64,000 nt of DNA, from NCBI GenBank assembly GCA_963763085.1, contig CAVXNB010000004.1, positions 372,001 to 436,000 on the forward strand. Reading direction: 5' to 3'. The notes below the pieces were generated by a model. That model had not been told where the DNA came from, did no database searches, and saw only the letters and a program-made list of their open reading frames with translations. Both the position numbers and the translations under genes were made by a program. This DNA is from CAVXNB01 sp963763085. GTDB taxonomy: Bacteria; Actinomycetota; Acidimicrobiia; Acidimicrobiales; Bog-793. Shown piece after piece: positions 9,126 to 18,708 of this stretch (its first letter is position 1; the number at the start of each line of letters is the position of its first letter).

Positions 9126-12100
9126 ATGGATTGTCAGAAGTGCGGGGCCGAGAACCCCCCGGATTCGAACTTCTGCCTCGAATGCGGCAGCCCCCTCGCT
9201 CTCACCTGCGCCAGCTGTGGGACCGCGCTACCGGCTCGTGCCAGATTCTGCAGCAATTGCGGTGCGACGGTGGCTTCTGCCACTCAGGCCGCTTCTGCCG
9301 CTCAGGCCGCTTCTGCCGCTCAGGCGGCTCAGGCGGCTCAGGCGCCGCCTCTCGTCTCACGGGCGGCCCCCATCTCGGCGGCGCCAGGGAGCTCGGCGAC
9401 CGAGCTCCGGCACGTCTCGGTTCTGTTCTGCGACCTCGTCGGCTTTACGCCGCTCGCCGAGTCGAAGGATCCGGAAGAGGTCCGCGACCTTCTCTCCGGG
9501 TACTTCGATCTCGCCCGGGCGATCGTCGCCCGGTACGGCGGCGTGATCGAGAAGTTCATCGGGGATGCCGTCATGGCGGTCTGGGGAGTGCCGGTCGCGA
9601 AGGAAGACGACGCCGAACGAGCCGTCAGAGCGGCCCTCGAGCTCACCTCGGCCGTGTCGGCCTTCGGCAAGAGACACACCACCGACCTCGACGCCCGTGT
9701 GGGCATAGTTACCGGGACCGCCGCCACGACCGAGAGTGCCGAGGAGGGCTTCGTCGTCGGTGACCGCGTCAACACCGCGGCGAGGATCCAATCGATCGCC
9801 CCTCCCGGAAGCTGCTACGTCGACGAGTCGACCAAGCGGGCCACCGACGCCTCGATTGTGTACAGCGACGCCGGCAGCCATCCGCTGAAGGGCAAGGCCG
9901 AGCCGGTCCAGCTCTATCGGGCGCTGCGCGTGGTCGCCGGCGTCGGCGGGGCGCTCAAATCCGAGGGCCTGGAGGCCCCGTTCGTGGGGCGCGACCGCGA
10001 GCTACGCCTGGTCAAGGACCTCTTCCATGCCTCGGCCGACGAGAACCGAGCCCACCTCGTCTCGGTGACAGGTATCGCAGGGATCGGAAAGAGCCGCCTC
10101 GCCTGGGAGTTCTACAAGTACCTGGACGGGCTGTCCGATCTCTTCCGCTGGCACCGGGGGCGTTGCCTCTCCTACGGCGAGGGAGTTGCCTATTGGGCGC
10201 TCGCCGAGATGGTGAGGAGCCGCGCCGGCATCCTGGAAGGCGAGGACGTGGACTCGGCATCGGCAAAGCTCCACGCTGCGGTCGACGAGCATGTCACCGA
10301 TCCGGAGGAGGCCCGCTGGGTCGAACCCCGCCTCGCGCATCTTCTCGGGCTCGAGGAACGCACCGCCAGGGACAAGGAGGATCTGTTCTCCGCCTGGCGG
10401 CTGTTCTTCGAACGCATGTCCGAGGCCCGCCCCGTCGTGATGTCATTCGAGGACATGCAGTGGGCGGATTCGTCGTTGCTCGACTTCGTCGAGTACCTGC
10501 TCGACTGGTCACGGAACCACGCCATCTTCGTTCTCACGCTGTCTCGTCCCGAGATCGTCGAGCGCCGCGCGACCTGGGGCGCCGGCCGGCGAAATTTCAC
10601 CTCGATCTACCTGGAGCCGCTCTCGCAGTCGGCGATGCGTGAATTGGTCACGGGGCTGGTGCCGGGATTGCCCGACGATGTGCGTGACCGGATCCTGGAG
10701 CGTTCGGAAGGCGTTCCGCTCTACGCGGTCGAGACGGTGCGCATGCTGATCGACCGGGGCCTGCTGATTCGGGAAGGCGCCAGCTACCGCCCCGACGGCG
10801 CGATCGGGGCGCTCGACATCCCCGAGACCCTGCACGCGCTCATCGCGGCCCGTCTCGACGGGCTCTCCGCGGGAGAGCGCGGGCTCCTCCAGGAGGCTGC
10901 GGTCATGGGCAAGACCTTCGGCAAAGAGGCGCTTTCGGCGCTGTCGGGCGTCGCACCCGACGACCTCGAGGAACTGCTCAACTCGCTGGTCCGCAAGGAG
11001 GTCATCTCGCTCCAGAGCGATCCGCGGTCCCCTGACCGTGGCCAGTACGCGTTCCTCCAGGACCTCGTGCGAGCGGTCGCGTACGAGACGCTTCCGAAGC
11101 GCGACCGCAAGGACAAGCATCTCGCGGTCGCCGGCTATCTCCTCCAAGCCTGGGCTGCCGACGAGGATGAGATCGTCGAAGTCGCCGCCTCCCATTACCT
11201 GGAGGCCTACAAGCTGGCTCCGGGCGCGCCCGATGCCGGACAAGTGAAGGCCATCGCGAGGGAGATGACGACGCGAGCCGGGGAACGGGCCGCTGCGCTC
11301 GCGGTGACGGAAGGCGCTCAGCACTACTTCGAGCAGGCACTCGAGCTCACCGACGATCTGCTCGCCCGGGCAGCCTTGGAAGAGCGCGCTGGGCAGATGG
11401 CATTTCTGGGTCGCCGCGCAGACCAAGCCAGGGCGCATTACGAGGGCGCCATCTCCATCCTCGAGACGATCGACGAAACGCATGCAAGTGCCCGTGTCTC
11501 GGCTCGCCTCGGTGAGATCGACTTCATGGAAGACCGGCTCGAGCAGGGCATTGCAAGGATGGAAAAGGCTTTCGCGCTTCTCGCTGACGAGGAACCGGAT
11601 GCAGATCTGGCGACGCTCGCCGCCCAGCTAGGGCGCCTCCATCTGTTCAGCGGAGCCCACGACCTGGCCGCGCCGCGGCTCGAGTTCGCCCTCGGGCTCG
11701 CCGAGGCGTTCCGGCTTCCCGAGCAGCTCTCACAAGCTCTGAGCACAAAAGCGGTCCTGTTGGAGTTCCAGGGCCGGAACGAGGAGGCGACCGTACTCGT
11801 CCAGCACGCCTTGAAAGTGGCGCTCGACAACGAGCTCTCGGCGGCGGCGCTCCGCGCGTACAACAACCTCGGTGCTTTCATGGCCAAGGACGACCGTTAC
11901 GCAGACATCCGCGTCCTTGTCAGACAGGCGCTCGAGCTTGCCCGGCGGGTGGGCGATCGTACCTGGGAGACGATCTACCTCGTCTGGCAGGCCTACCTCA
12001 TGGGAGAAGCCGGCGAGTGGGACGAAGCCCTCGAACAAGTAGCCGAGGTCCGGCGCTCGCCCTATATCGAGGGCTACAACCTCGGTCGGCTTTTGCCGGT

Positions 12101-12701
12101 CGTGGACATATATGTCCAACGGGGGAATCTGGACGCGGCGCGCGAGCTGCTCGAAGTCAATTCCGCCCTGGAACATTCCGAAGAGGTGCAATCCCGTTCG
12201 CAATTCGCCTGGGCGCAGGCGGTGCTGTTCCAGGCCGAGGGAGACTTCGTCGCGGCGCTTGCGGCTGCCTCGAGGGCGGCGCAGGCCCGAGACGAACTTG
12301 GCATCAGCGCTGTCAAGCACGCTCTGGTGGCAGAGCTGGATGCGGCCATGGTGCTCGATACCGCGAAGGCCGAGGAGCTGCTCTCCTACCTCGAGCACCT
12401 GCGGCCAGGCGAGACTACGCCACTGCTCAGTGCTCAAGCCGTGCGGCTACGTGCCAAGCTGTCGCCGGAGACCGGCGACCAATCCTTCTCGGTGGCGGTC
12501 GCCATGTTCCGCGACTTGGCGATGCCGTTCTGGCTCGCAGTGGCGCTGCTCGAATACGGGGAGTGGCTCGTTGCGCGGGACAGAGCTGTCGAGGCCGATC
12601 CATTGCTCAGTGAAGCGCGGGGGATCTTCGAGCACCTGCGCGCGCGGCCCTGGCTGGATCGTCTTGCCGCTGTGACGCGCGTGGAGACCATCTCCGCCTG
12701 A
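9126..12701 (+). CDS. Zinc-ribbon / class III adenylate cyclase / AAA-type ATPase / TPR regulator
   Basis: A 1191-residue signalling protein. Two zinc ribbons come first (CQKCGAENPPDSNFCLECG and a second CxxC pair ending CSNCG, residues 3-46), then an Ala/Gln repeat linker (about 50-75). The class III nucleotide cyclase domain (about 95-265) has both metal Asp residues (VLFCDLVGFT, FIGDAVMAVWG), the Lys before FIGD, and the Asn/Arg transition-state pair (VGDRVNTAARIQ), so it looks active. A STAND/MalT-like ATPase follows with Walker A GIAGIGKSRLAWEF and Walker B-like SFEDMQWADSS. The last 500 residues are TPR-like helices. The role is probably cAMP production gated by the ATPase/TPR sensor. 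A near-perfect Shine-Dalgarno (AAGGAGGTGA, 9114-9123) fixes ATG 9126. Confidence 0.9.
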   Translation: MDCQKCGAENPPDSNFCLECGSPLALTCASCGTALPARARFCSNCGATVASATQAASAAQAASAAQAAQAAQAPPLVSRAAPISAAPGSSATELRHVSVLFCDLVGFTPLAESKDPEEVRDLLSGYFDLARAIVARYGGVIEKFIGDAVMAVWGVPVAKEDDAERAVRAALELTSAVSAFGKRHTTDLDARVGIVTGTAATTESAEEGFVVGDRVNTAARIQSIAPPGSCYVDESTKRATDASIVYSDAGSHPLKGKAEPVQLYRALRVVAGVGGALKSEGLEAPFVGRDRELRLVKDLFHASADENRAHLVSVTGIAGIGKSRLAWEFYKYLDGLSDLFRWHRGRCLSYGEGVAYWALAEMVRSRAGILEGEDVDSASAKLHAAVDEHVTDPEEARWVEPRLAHLLGLEERTARDKEDLFSAWRLFFERMSEARPVVMSFEDMQWADSSLLDFVEYLLDWSRNHAIFVLTLSRPEIVERRATWGAGRRNFTSIYLEPLSQSAMRELVTGLVPGLPDDVRDRILERSEGVPLYAVETVRMLIDRGLLIREGASYRPDGAIGALDIPETLHALIAARLDGLSAGERGLLQEAAVMGKTFGKEALSALSGVAPDDLEELLNSLVRKEVISLQSDPRSPDRGQYAFLQDLVRAVAYETLPKRDRKDKHLAVAGYLLQAWAADEDEIVEVAASHYLEAYKLAPGAPDAGQVKAIAREMTTRAGERAAALAVTEGAQHYFEQALELTDDLLARAALEERAGQMAFLGRRADQARAHYEGAISILETIDETHASARVSARLGEIDFMEDRLEQGIARMEKAFALLADEEPDADLATLAAQLGRLHLFSGAHDLAAPRLEFALGLAEAFRLPEQLSQALSTKAVLLEFQGRNEEATVLVQHALKVALDNELSAAALRAYNNLGAFMAKDDRYADIRVLVRQALELARRVGDRTWETIYLVWQAYLMGEAGEWDEALEQVAEVRRSPYIEGYNLGRLLPVVDIYVQRGNLDAARELLEVNSALEHSEEVQSRSQFAWAQAVLFQAEGDFVAALAAASRAAQARDELGISAVKHALVAELDAAMVLDTAKAEELLSYLEHLRPGETTPLLSAQAVRLRAKLSPETGDQSFSVAVAMFRDLAMPFWLAVALLEYGEWLVARDRAVEADPLLSEARGIFEHLRARPWLDRLAAVTRVETISA
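9273..9344 (+). repeat. In-frame tandem repeat, 18 bp x3 plus 9 bp x2
   Basis: Three near-identical 18-bp units (gcttctgccRctcaggcS) at 9273-9290, 9291-9308 and 9309-9326 are followed by two 9-bp units (gctcaggcg). They encode the ASATQA/ASAAQA/AQA linker between the zinc ribbons and the cyclase domain. Unit number is likely to vary between strains, altering linker length without frameshift. Confidence 0.85.
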
Positions 12702-12724
12702 TTTTCAAGAGGGGGTATCAGTCG

Positions 12725-13765
12725 GTGCCAGACGCTGTCGCAGCCGGACCCGCAAGCCACCTCTCGAGATCGCAGACCACGGCCGAATGGCATCGACCGG
12801 ACGGTCGCCGCCGGCTGCAGCTCGTCTTTGCCGGCATCTGGCTCTTCGACGCTGTGCTGCAGTTCCAGTCCTACATGTTCACGCGGGCATTCGGCTCACA
12901 AATGCTGGCGCCGACGGCCCAAGGCAATCCCTGGGTGATCGGCCGTCCGATCGCGTGGGCTGGCGTCCAGATCGCGCACCACGCAGTAGCCGCTAATGCT
13001 CTGTTCGCAGTCACGCAGGTGCTGATCGCCTTCGGAATCGCCTGCCGCAGGACCGTCAAGGTCGGGCTGCTCGGATCGGTCGTTTGGTCGATCGCTGTCT
13101 GGTGGCTGGGTGAAGGTCTGGGTGGTGTGCTCACGGGGAGTGCCAGCCCGGTCAACGGTGCCCCTGGCGCCGTCATCCTGTACGGCCTGCTCGCCGTGCT
13201 CTTGTGGCCGCCGGCGGATCTGAGTGAGTCACGGCCGCCCTTTGTCGCCGGCGGGCTCCTCGGTGTGCGACGAGCCCGCTTGGTGTGGCTCGCGTTGTGG
13301 GGAAGCCTCTCGTTTCTCGCGCTTCAACCGGCCGAGCGGGCGCCCGAAAGTCTGCAGCACATGATCTCCGCGATGGGCGCCGGCGAGCCGGGCTGGCTCG
13401 CGTCCCTTGACAGGGGCGTCTCACAGCTCCTTGTCGGTCGGGGCTTGGAGGCCTCCGTCGCGCTGGCCGCGCTCCTTGCGTTCGTGGCCCTGGGTATCTT
13501 CCTGCCGCCGACCGCATCACGGGCGGTGCTGGCGCTCGCTGTCGTCGTGGCGACGTGCATCTGGGTCCTAGGCGAGAACTTCGGGGCATTGTTCACCGGC
13601 GCGGCCACCGACCCCAACTCCGGCCCATTGCTGGCGTTGTTGGCCGCGGCCTACTGGCCGGTTCGGAGCCCGGCGCGGAGCCCGGTACCCGAGCGAATCT
13701 CCGCCAGCCCGGATCGCACCGTTCCAAGCACGACGTTGGCCATCCTCTCGGTACCGGAAGGCTGA
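12725..13765 (+). CDS. Internally duplicated membrane protein, paralogue A
   Basis: 346 residues with about nine hydrophobic segments. Two halves share a signature: WWLGEGLGGVLTG...NGAPGAVILYG in the first and WVLGENFGALFTGAATDPNSG in the second, so the protein is an internal duplication. The same architecture recurs in the gene at 15661 (WIFGESFGGIFA and EDFGFFGGVGTDPNS), making the two paralogues within the window. It opens with WLFDAVLQFQSYM after a cytoplasmic stretch. No named family was recognised and no catalytic motif is obvious; conserved Gly, Glu and Asn in the membrane loops suggest a channel or cofactor site. It starts 23 bases after the cyclase gene and its stop nearly abuts the DUF5134 gene, so an operon is likely. 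Confidence 0.7.
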   Translation: MPDAVAAGPASHLSRSQTTAEWHRPDGRRRLQLVFAGIWLFDAVLQFQSYMFTRAFGSQMLAPTAQGNPWVIGRPIAWAGVQIAHHAVAANALFAVTQVLIAFGIACRRTVKVGLLGSVVWSIAVWWLGEGLGGVLTGSASPVNGAPGAVILYGLLAVLLWPPADLSESRPPFVAGGLLGVRRARLVWLALWGSLSFLALQPAERAPESLQHMISAMGAGEPGWLASLDRGVSQLLVGRGLEASVALAALLAFVALGIFLPPTASRAVLALAVVVATCIWVLGENFGALFTGAATDPNSGPLLALLAAAYWPVRSPARSPVPERISASPDRTVPSTTLAILSVPEG

Positions 13766-13766
13766 T

Positions 13767-14414
13767 GTGAGCGGACCCCATTGGCTCGCAGATACCTTTG
13801 CTGCGCTGTTGCTCGGCACGGCCGCTTACTGCGTCGGGCGGCTGGTGATGGCTCGTATGCGTCCCCGTGCGGTCGAGCACGACGTGGACATGGTGCATGT
13901 GGTCATGGGGATCGCGATGGCTGGCATGCTGGTCCCGGCGATCGACCCGGTCGGCAACCTTTCTTGGGAGGTTGTCTTCGTCGCCGCCATGGCCTGGTTC
14001 ACATGGCGGGCCTTCCGGGAAGTCCTCGTGCACCGAGCGACCCGGTCCGCCGTCGGCCATCACCTGGCGCATGCGGTGACGTGTGGCGCCATGGTCTACA
14101 TGCTGGTCGTTCTCGCTGCGGTGTCGTCCCGCGCGTCGGCGCCAGGCCGGGTCCTGGCCGGTATGGGTGGCGCAGGCGCATCAGGGCACCCCCTGGGTTC
14201 ACCGCCTCTGGCCGCGGTCCTGGCGGTGTTCCTCCTCGGGTACGCCGTGTGGTGCGCCGACCGCTTGACGCTCGTTGTCGGAGGTGGCCGCGGCGCGATG
14301 CCCGGCCTGTCTGGGCCGAGGCCGGAACGGACTGTTCTTGCGCCCCGACTCTCAGTTTGCTGCCAGATCTTCATGTGCTTCGCGATGGGCTACATGCTCG
14401 TCGCGATGCTCTGA
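13767..14414 (+). CDS. DUF5134-family membrane protein
   Basis: 215 residues with about six TM helices. The opening PHWLADTFAALLLGTAAYCVGR and the motif HDVDMVHVVMGIAMAGMLVP are characteristic of actinobacterial DUF5134 proteins. The last helix repeats a similar phrase (MCFAMGYMLVAML). His, Asp and Met residues in the helices are compatible with metal (copper) or heme contacts, as suggested for other small His/Met-rich membrane families, but no function is established. The GTG start at 13767 lies one base after the preceding stop, so it is translationally coupled to paralogue A. Confidence 0.8.
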   Translation: MSGPHWLADTFAALLLGTAAYCVGRLVMARMRPRAVEHDVDMVHVVMGIAMAGMLVPAIDPVGNLSWEVVFVAAMAWFTWRAFREVLVHRATRSAVGHHLAHAVTCGAMVYMLVVLAAVSSRASAPGRVLAGMGGAGASGHPLGSPPLAAVLAVFLLGYAVWCADRLTLVVGGGRGAMPGLSGPRPERTVLAPRLSVCCQIFMCFAMGYMLVAML

Positions 14415-14495
14415 CGGCGGCGCCGGGCATCGAGCAAGCGGGTGGGCGTCACGGCGGCGTTCTGGGGAGCGCCTCGTTGTTTATTTTCGTGGCGA

Positions 14496-14562
14496 AACTT
14501 GCCTCCGAGAAAGATTGTGACTGGTCGCAATCTCGATCCGAGGCAAGTTTTTTTGTTTTTTT
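14496..14562 (+). terminator. Rho-independent-type terminator after the DUF5134 operon
   Basis: A long hairpin with outer arms AACTTGCCTC (14496-14505) and GAGGCAAGTT (14540-14549) and a second inner stem AGATTG/CAATCT (14512-14517, 14528-14533) runs into a T-rich tract at 14548-14562. It lies 80 bases after the DUF5134 stop on the same strand and is the clearest intrinsic terminator in the window. Confidence 0.75.
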
Positions 14563-14953
14563 CAACACCCGCGGGTCGAACGGTAGACAAACGGGCCCAT
14601 GATGAGCACTTACGCGAACTGGCCCCTCGGAGGCTTCGTGGTGACATGAGAGGATCCTCATCAACCCTGTTCGGGAGTGGTGGCAACGGGCTCCGGATTG
14701 ACCTCCAGCCATCTAAGGCCGACTCGGGCGTGGGCGGGCTCTCGAGTGACTGCTTGCACCCGAACGGCCTGACCGTCTGCCCATACGCCTCCCCGCAGAT
14801 GGCCGTGCTCGAACTTCTCGTGACGGGCGGTGGCCTCCCCCACCCGCGTCTCGTCTGGATCGGTCTCGGCGGATCCGGTGAAGTCGCGACAACGGTGCTC
14901 TGGTCGCTTTCGAGCAATTATGCCCGGTCCGCCCGGGCAACGGTCGATCGCGG
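14563..14953. other. Intergenic stretch with no recognised gene
   Basis: About 390 bases between the terminator and the sigma-factor stop. One plus-strand frame (about 14650-14950) has codon usage not unlike the neighbouring genes, but the peptide resembles no family known to me and runs on into the antisense of the sigma gene. It may be a remnant. No tRNA-like or repeated structure was seen. Confidence 0.4.
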
Positions 14954-15568
14954 TCAGGAGCTACCTCGGCCATCCGCCTCGCGACTTACAAACCGCCGTT
15001 CGAGGAGTTCTTCCCTCGCACGCGCAACGTGTGACCTGATCGTCCCGATCGGGCATTCGCACACGACTGCAGCCTCCGCATAGGTCAGCCCGATGACCTG
15101 AGTGAGCACGAGCGCAACTCTGCGATCAATATCCAAATCAGAGAGCATCCCCTCGAGCGCCGCGGCGGTCTCCGGATGCGGGACAGGCGCTGGACCGGGT
15201 ACCTCCCCGGCTAGATCGCGCCATCGACGACGTCGACGGGCAACGCGATCAGCGCTTCGTCGAGCGATGACGAAGAGCCATGTCTTCGCCGAAGCCTCAC
15301 CACGAAACGAAGGGAGTGCTCGCCATGCCGCCAGGAACGTCTCCTGAGTCGCATCGTCAGCGTCGTCGGGGCCGACAAGGTGGGCACAGAAGCGCCAGAT
15401 CGGCGCTTGCGTGGCACTTACGAAGGCCGCGAGTGCCCCTTCGTCACCGTCCTTCGCCCTCATCACGAGGGCGTTCAGATCGTCCACCCTCGAGACCGTA
15501 TCTCTGGAATCAGGGATTTGGCGAGGCAGATCCTCCTCGCTCGGAACTTTTTGCCGCGCAAAGGGCAC
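14954..15568 (-). CDS. ECF-type RNA polymerase sigma factor
   Basis: A 204-residue sigma-70 family protein of the extracytoplasmic-function type. Region 2 contains APIWRFCAHLVGPDDADDATQETF followed by AWRALPSFRGEASAKTWLF, the usual -10 recognition and core-binding helices. Region 4 is a helix-turn-helix (GLTYAEAAVVCECPIGTIRSHVARAREEL) that would read the -35 element. The probable partner is the zinc-finger anti-sigma gene at 18709, encoded divergently at the far end of the neighbouring operon. The start at GTG 15568 is the longest option; a second GTG near residue 29 (VDDLNALVMRAKDGD) is possible. It is divergent from the 15661 operon, with about 90 bases between. Confidence 0.88.
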   Translation of the reverse strand: MPFARQKVPSEEDLPRQIPDSRDTVSRVDDLNALVMRAKDGDEGALAAFVSATQAPIWRFCAHLVGPDDADDATQETFLAAWRALPSFRGEASAKTWLFVIARRSADRVARRRRRWRDLAGEVPGPAPVPHPETAAALEGMLSDLDIDRRVALVLTQVIGLTYAEAAVVCECPIGTIRSHVARAREELLERRFVSREADGRGSS

Positions 15569-15660
15569 TACCTATAAGTAGGCGTCTAGCTTCGTGAGTC
15601 CACACTTAGGGCGGCGGCCAGGCTGGCTCGCGTTTGGACACGGGGGGAGCGGTATCTGCT

Positions 15661-16808
15661 ATGCCGGGAATGAGCTCGGGACTCCAGACCAACAACCCGA
15701 CAATCATTTCGGCGTTCAAGTCGCTGCTCCTCCACGAGGGTCTCGTCATCCTCGTCATCCTCGCCCTCCTCGCAGTGGCTTGGAACGTGCTGCGAGGTGT
15801 CCAGCTGCGAAGAGCGGCGGCTGGACAACTATCGGTCGAGCCCTGGCCGTATCCAGAGCCCACCGCGCGGCGGGTCCTCCGGATCGCTTTCGGGATCATC
15901 TGGATCTTCGACGGTCTCCTCCAGGCGCAACCGTCGATGCCGCTCGGCATGACGACACAGGTGATCGAGCCGACCGCGGCAACTTCGCCTGCCTGGGTTC
16001 AGCATCTCGTGAATGCCGGGGCGACCATCTGGAGCAACCACCCGATCACAGCGCCCGCGTCGGCAGTGTGGATCCAGGTCGGGATCGGCGTCTGGCTGCT
16101 TGTCGCCCCTCGCGGGAACTGGTCTCGTCTAGCTGGGCTGGCGAGCATCTTTTGGGGGCTGGTCGTGTGGATTTTCGGAGAGAGTTTCGGGGGGATCTTC
16201 GCCCCCGGCCTCACGTGGGCCTTCGGCGCGCCCGGCGCAGTCCTCCTGTACTGCTTCGCCGGCCTTCTTATCGCCCTCCCCGACCGAGCCTGGGCGACCC
16301 CCCGGCTCGGTCGGGTGGTCCTTTCGGTGATGGGTCTCTTCTTCGTGGGCATGGCCGTGCTGCAGGCGTGGCCGGGGCGCGGCTTCTGGCAAGGTCAACT
16401 CCACCAAAGTTCCAGTCCTGGCACGCTCACCGGGATGGTGCAGCAGATGTCACAAACACCCCAGCCACGGCTTTCTCGCCTCATGGGTGGCGAGCTTCGC
16501 GGCCTTCGACGCTGCACACGGCTGGGCAGTGAACCTCTTCCTCGTGATTTTTCTTGCACTGATCGGGATCGCCTTCTTGACGGGCCGGGTGGCGGTTATT
16601 CGCGTCGCCATTGTCGCCGGAATCGTTGTCTGCCTCGCCGACTGGGTGCTCATCGAAGACTTCGGGTTCTTTGGGGGCGTTGGTACTGACCCCAACAGCA
16701 TGATTCCAATCGCGCTTGTCTTTATCGCTGGCTACCTGGCGATGACCCGACTTCCCGTCACGGTCGACGCACCGATCCCAATCAGTACCGCTCTGGCCGG
16801 CCAGCTCT
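15661..16808 (+). CDS. Internally duplicated membrane protein, paralogue B (frameshifted)
   Basis: This is the second copy of the duplicated membrane family (see 12725). The first half reads through WIFDGLLQAQPSMPLGM, VVWIFGESFGGIFAPG and AFGAPGAVLLYC. The frame fails at about 16459-16462: after QQMSQTP the homologous continuation (SHGFLASWVASFAAFDAAHGW) is one frame over, which would be restored by removing one C from a CCCC run. The second half then gives EDFGFFGGVGTDPNSM. The exact end is unclear because that frame stays open into the Sco gene; a further indel is possible. The ATG at 15661 has a GGGGGGAG ribosome site. It heads an operon with the Sco1-like, lipoprotein and anti-sigma genes. 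Confidence 0.65.
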
Positions 16809-17492
16809 TTGTGGGAGCGGTTGACGGCACGACCTGCCTACGCGCTCCGATCTCTCGCTGCTCTGGCCGCGATCGGGGTCACTCTTGTGGGCGCCGCCCC
16901 GATGGCTCTGGCCTCCACGAACCCAAACGCGGACCCGATCGTCTCTCAGGCAGTCGACGGCTCGCCGGGCGTTGCCAACATTCCCGCTCCGAGGTTCCGC
17001 CTGGTCAATCAGAGCGGAGCGACGGTGACCCTTCAGGGCCTGAAGGGGAAGGCGATCGCCCTGACGTTCCTCGATCCAGTCTGCGTCTCGGACTGCCCGC
17101 TCATTGCCCAGGAGTTCAGGGCTGCAGATCAAATGATGGGGGCCGCTGCTCATCGCGTGGAATTCGTCGCAGTCGTCGCTAATCCCCTTTACAGGTCACG
17201 GGCCTACCTTGCAGCCTTCGACCAGCAAGAGGGTCTTGAGCACCTTGCGAACTGGGACTATCTCACGGGCTCGGCTCCGGAGCTCCTTCGTGTCTGGAAC
17301 TCCTTCGGTGTTCAGGTGGCCTACGCTCCCGGCGGCTCCATGATCGCCCACAACGACATCGTCTACGTGATCGATCCGGCTGGTCGTACCCGCTACGTCT
17401 TGGACGCGGATCCGGGGCCAGGCACCGCGGCGTCGAGGTCCTCCTTCGCGGTCGTCCTCTCCAGCGAGTTGCAAAGCGTGCTCGGTTCGTGA
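16809..17492 (+). CDS. Sco1/SenC-like thioredoxin-fold copper protein, exported
   Basis: 227 residues with an N-terminal signal or anchor (about 10-37). The thioredoxin-fold core has the Sco metal-binding pair C92-x3-C96 in FLDPVCVSDCPL and a downstream His (H181, in SMIAHNDIVYVID) at the position of the third copper ligand in Sco proteins. Sco proteins insert copper in the CuA site of cytochrome c oxidase subunit II or act as thiol-disulfide reductases; ctaC in this window has a CuA site that would need such a factor. The start is TTG 16809, the only one that leaves a proper signal peptide. The stop overlaps the next start by four bases (17489-17492). Confidence 0.8.
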   Translation: MWERLTARPAYALRSLAALAAIGVTLVGAAPMALASTNPNADPIVSQAVDGSPGVANIPAPRFRLVNQSGATVTLQGLKGKAIALTFLDPVCVSDCPLIAQEFRAADQMMGAAAHRVEFVAVVANPLYRSRAYLAAFDQQEGLEHLANWDYLTGSAPELLRVWNSFGVQVAYAPGGSMIAHNDIVYVIDPAGRTRYVLDADPGPGTAASRSSFAVVLSSELQSVLGS

Positions 17493-18693
17493 GCGAGCGT
17501 CTCCGGCGCGCTCGTTTCGCTTCCCTCCTCGGAGCGGTGGCTCTCGCAGCGGCTGCCCTCTCCGGCTGCGCCGGCGCGTCTGGCCCGAGTGCTTCGACCC
17601 CACCGGCGAGCAGCGCGGGGATAGCCACTTCGCTCGCGACGTCGATCGAAACGTCCGCCGGCACCTGGGCCGTCGTCCCGATGGGGCACCTCGATCAGCC
17701 GCTCAATACCTTCTGGCAGCTTTTGTTTCGTGCCAAAGGCGCGACTCGCTGGTCCGACTACGCTTCCGCCCTCGCTGTCGCCACGAACGGTGGCCTTCTC
17801 GTCACGACTCCAAACGGCCGCTCGCTGGTCGTCGGTATCCGTCCAGCGAATCTCCTCGACTACTCGCCACTCCTCACCACGGCCAACAGTGGCCGCACCT
17901 GGATTCCTGCCTCCCCCGTCAGCGCGCTCGCTGGACATACAGACTCCCTTGCGATCCAGCCCGGAGGTCGAGCACTGGCCCTCACGAATGAAGGGAGTGG
18001 AACCGAGGTCCTTGCCAGCCCGGGGGGCTCTCTTCGGACTGGCACGAGCTGACGACGACAAGCCAGCTCGCGTCTTCGCCAGCTGGACGTTCTTGCGCGT
18101 TGGTCTCGATCACCGCCGTCGCCTACGCCTCGGGGCAACCCCTCGTCGCAGGCAGCTGCCGACATCCCGGAACGGTGGGGATCTACACAAAAGCGCAGGG
18201 TCGTTGGCAGCTCATGGGACCGACCTTGCCAGCTTCGCTCGAGACGGGAAGCGTCGACGTTCTCGGTCTGCTCCGGACGTCGAGCGGCATCTGTGCCCTT
18301 CTTGCCGTAGCAACTCCGCACGGCACGAGCCTCGTGGCTGCCTGGACAGGAGGCCCGCACATGCCGTGGCGGATCTCCGAGGTGTTCGGTCTCGCTCGTT
18401 CGGATCAGGCGCTGTCCTTCGGCGGAGATGGGCCGACGGGACTGTTCGTGCTGACGTCCTTCTCCACAGCCTCCAAGTCCCTGCTCGTCCTGACTGGCCC
18501 CGGAGCAGCATGGAACGTGTTGCCTGCCCCGCCCCCGAACACGTCCACAGTCGCGTTCGGATCCGCCGGCAGCGTGGATGCTCTGGCTGTTGACGACACC
18601 TCCTTCACAGACTGGCGCCTCGTCCGTGCCTCGAGTCGCTGGACGAAAGTGCAGGCCTTGAGCGTGGCAATTCAGTTCGGATCCTCGAGCTGA
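17489..18693 (+). CDS. Asp-box (BNR-like) lipoprotein, frameshifted
   Basis: An exported lipoprotein (signal peptide ending ALSGC) of about 400 residues when repaired. It has beta-propeller character: TTANSGRTWIP matches the Asp-box S/N-x-G-x-T-W motif, and later segments (GAAWNVLPAPP, WRLVRAS) repeat the blade rhythm. The first frame stops at 18052, but the next frame continues from about 18025 (GLSSDWHELTTTSQLASSP) and then to 18693. Restoring one G in a six-G run at 18022-18027 joins them. Proteins of this type are found beside Sco, zinc-finger anti-sigma and sigma genes, where they may act as extracytoplasmic sensors or assembly factors; that role is inference. Confidence 0.65.
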
Positions 18694-18708
18694 CGGGTGG
18701 GTAGGCCC

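Noticed and set aside
14442..15083. A plus-strand gene opposite the sigma factor
   Set aside because: Codon usage is passable before 14950, but no motif is recognisable and the 3' half is the antisense of the sigma gene region 4.
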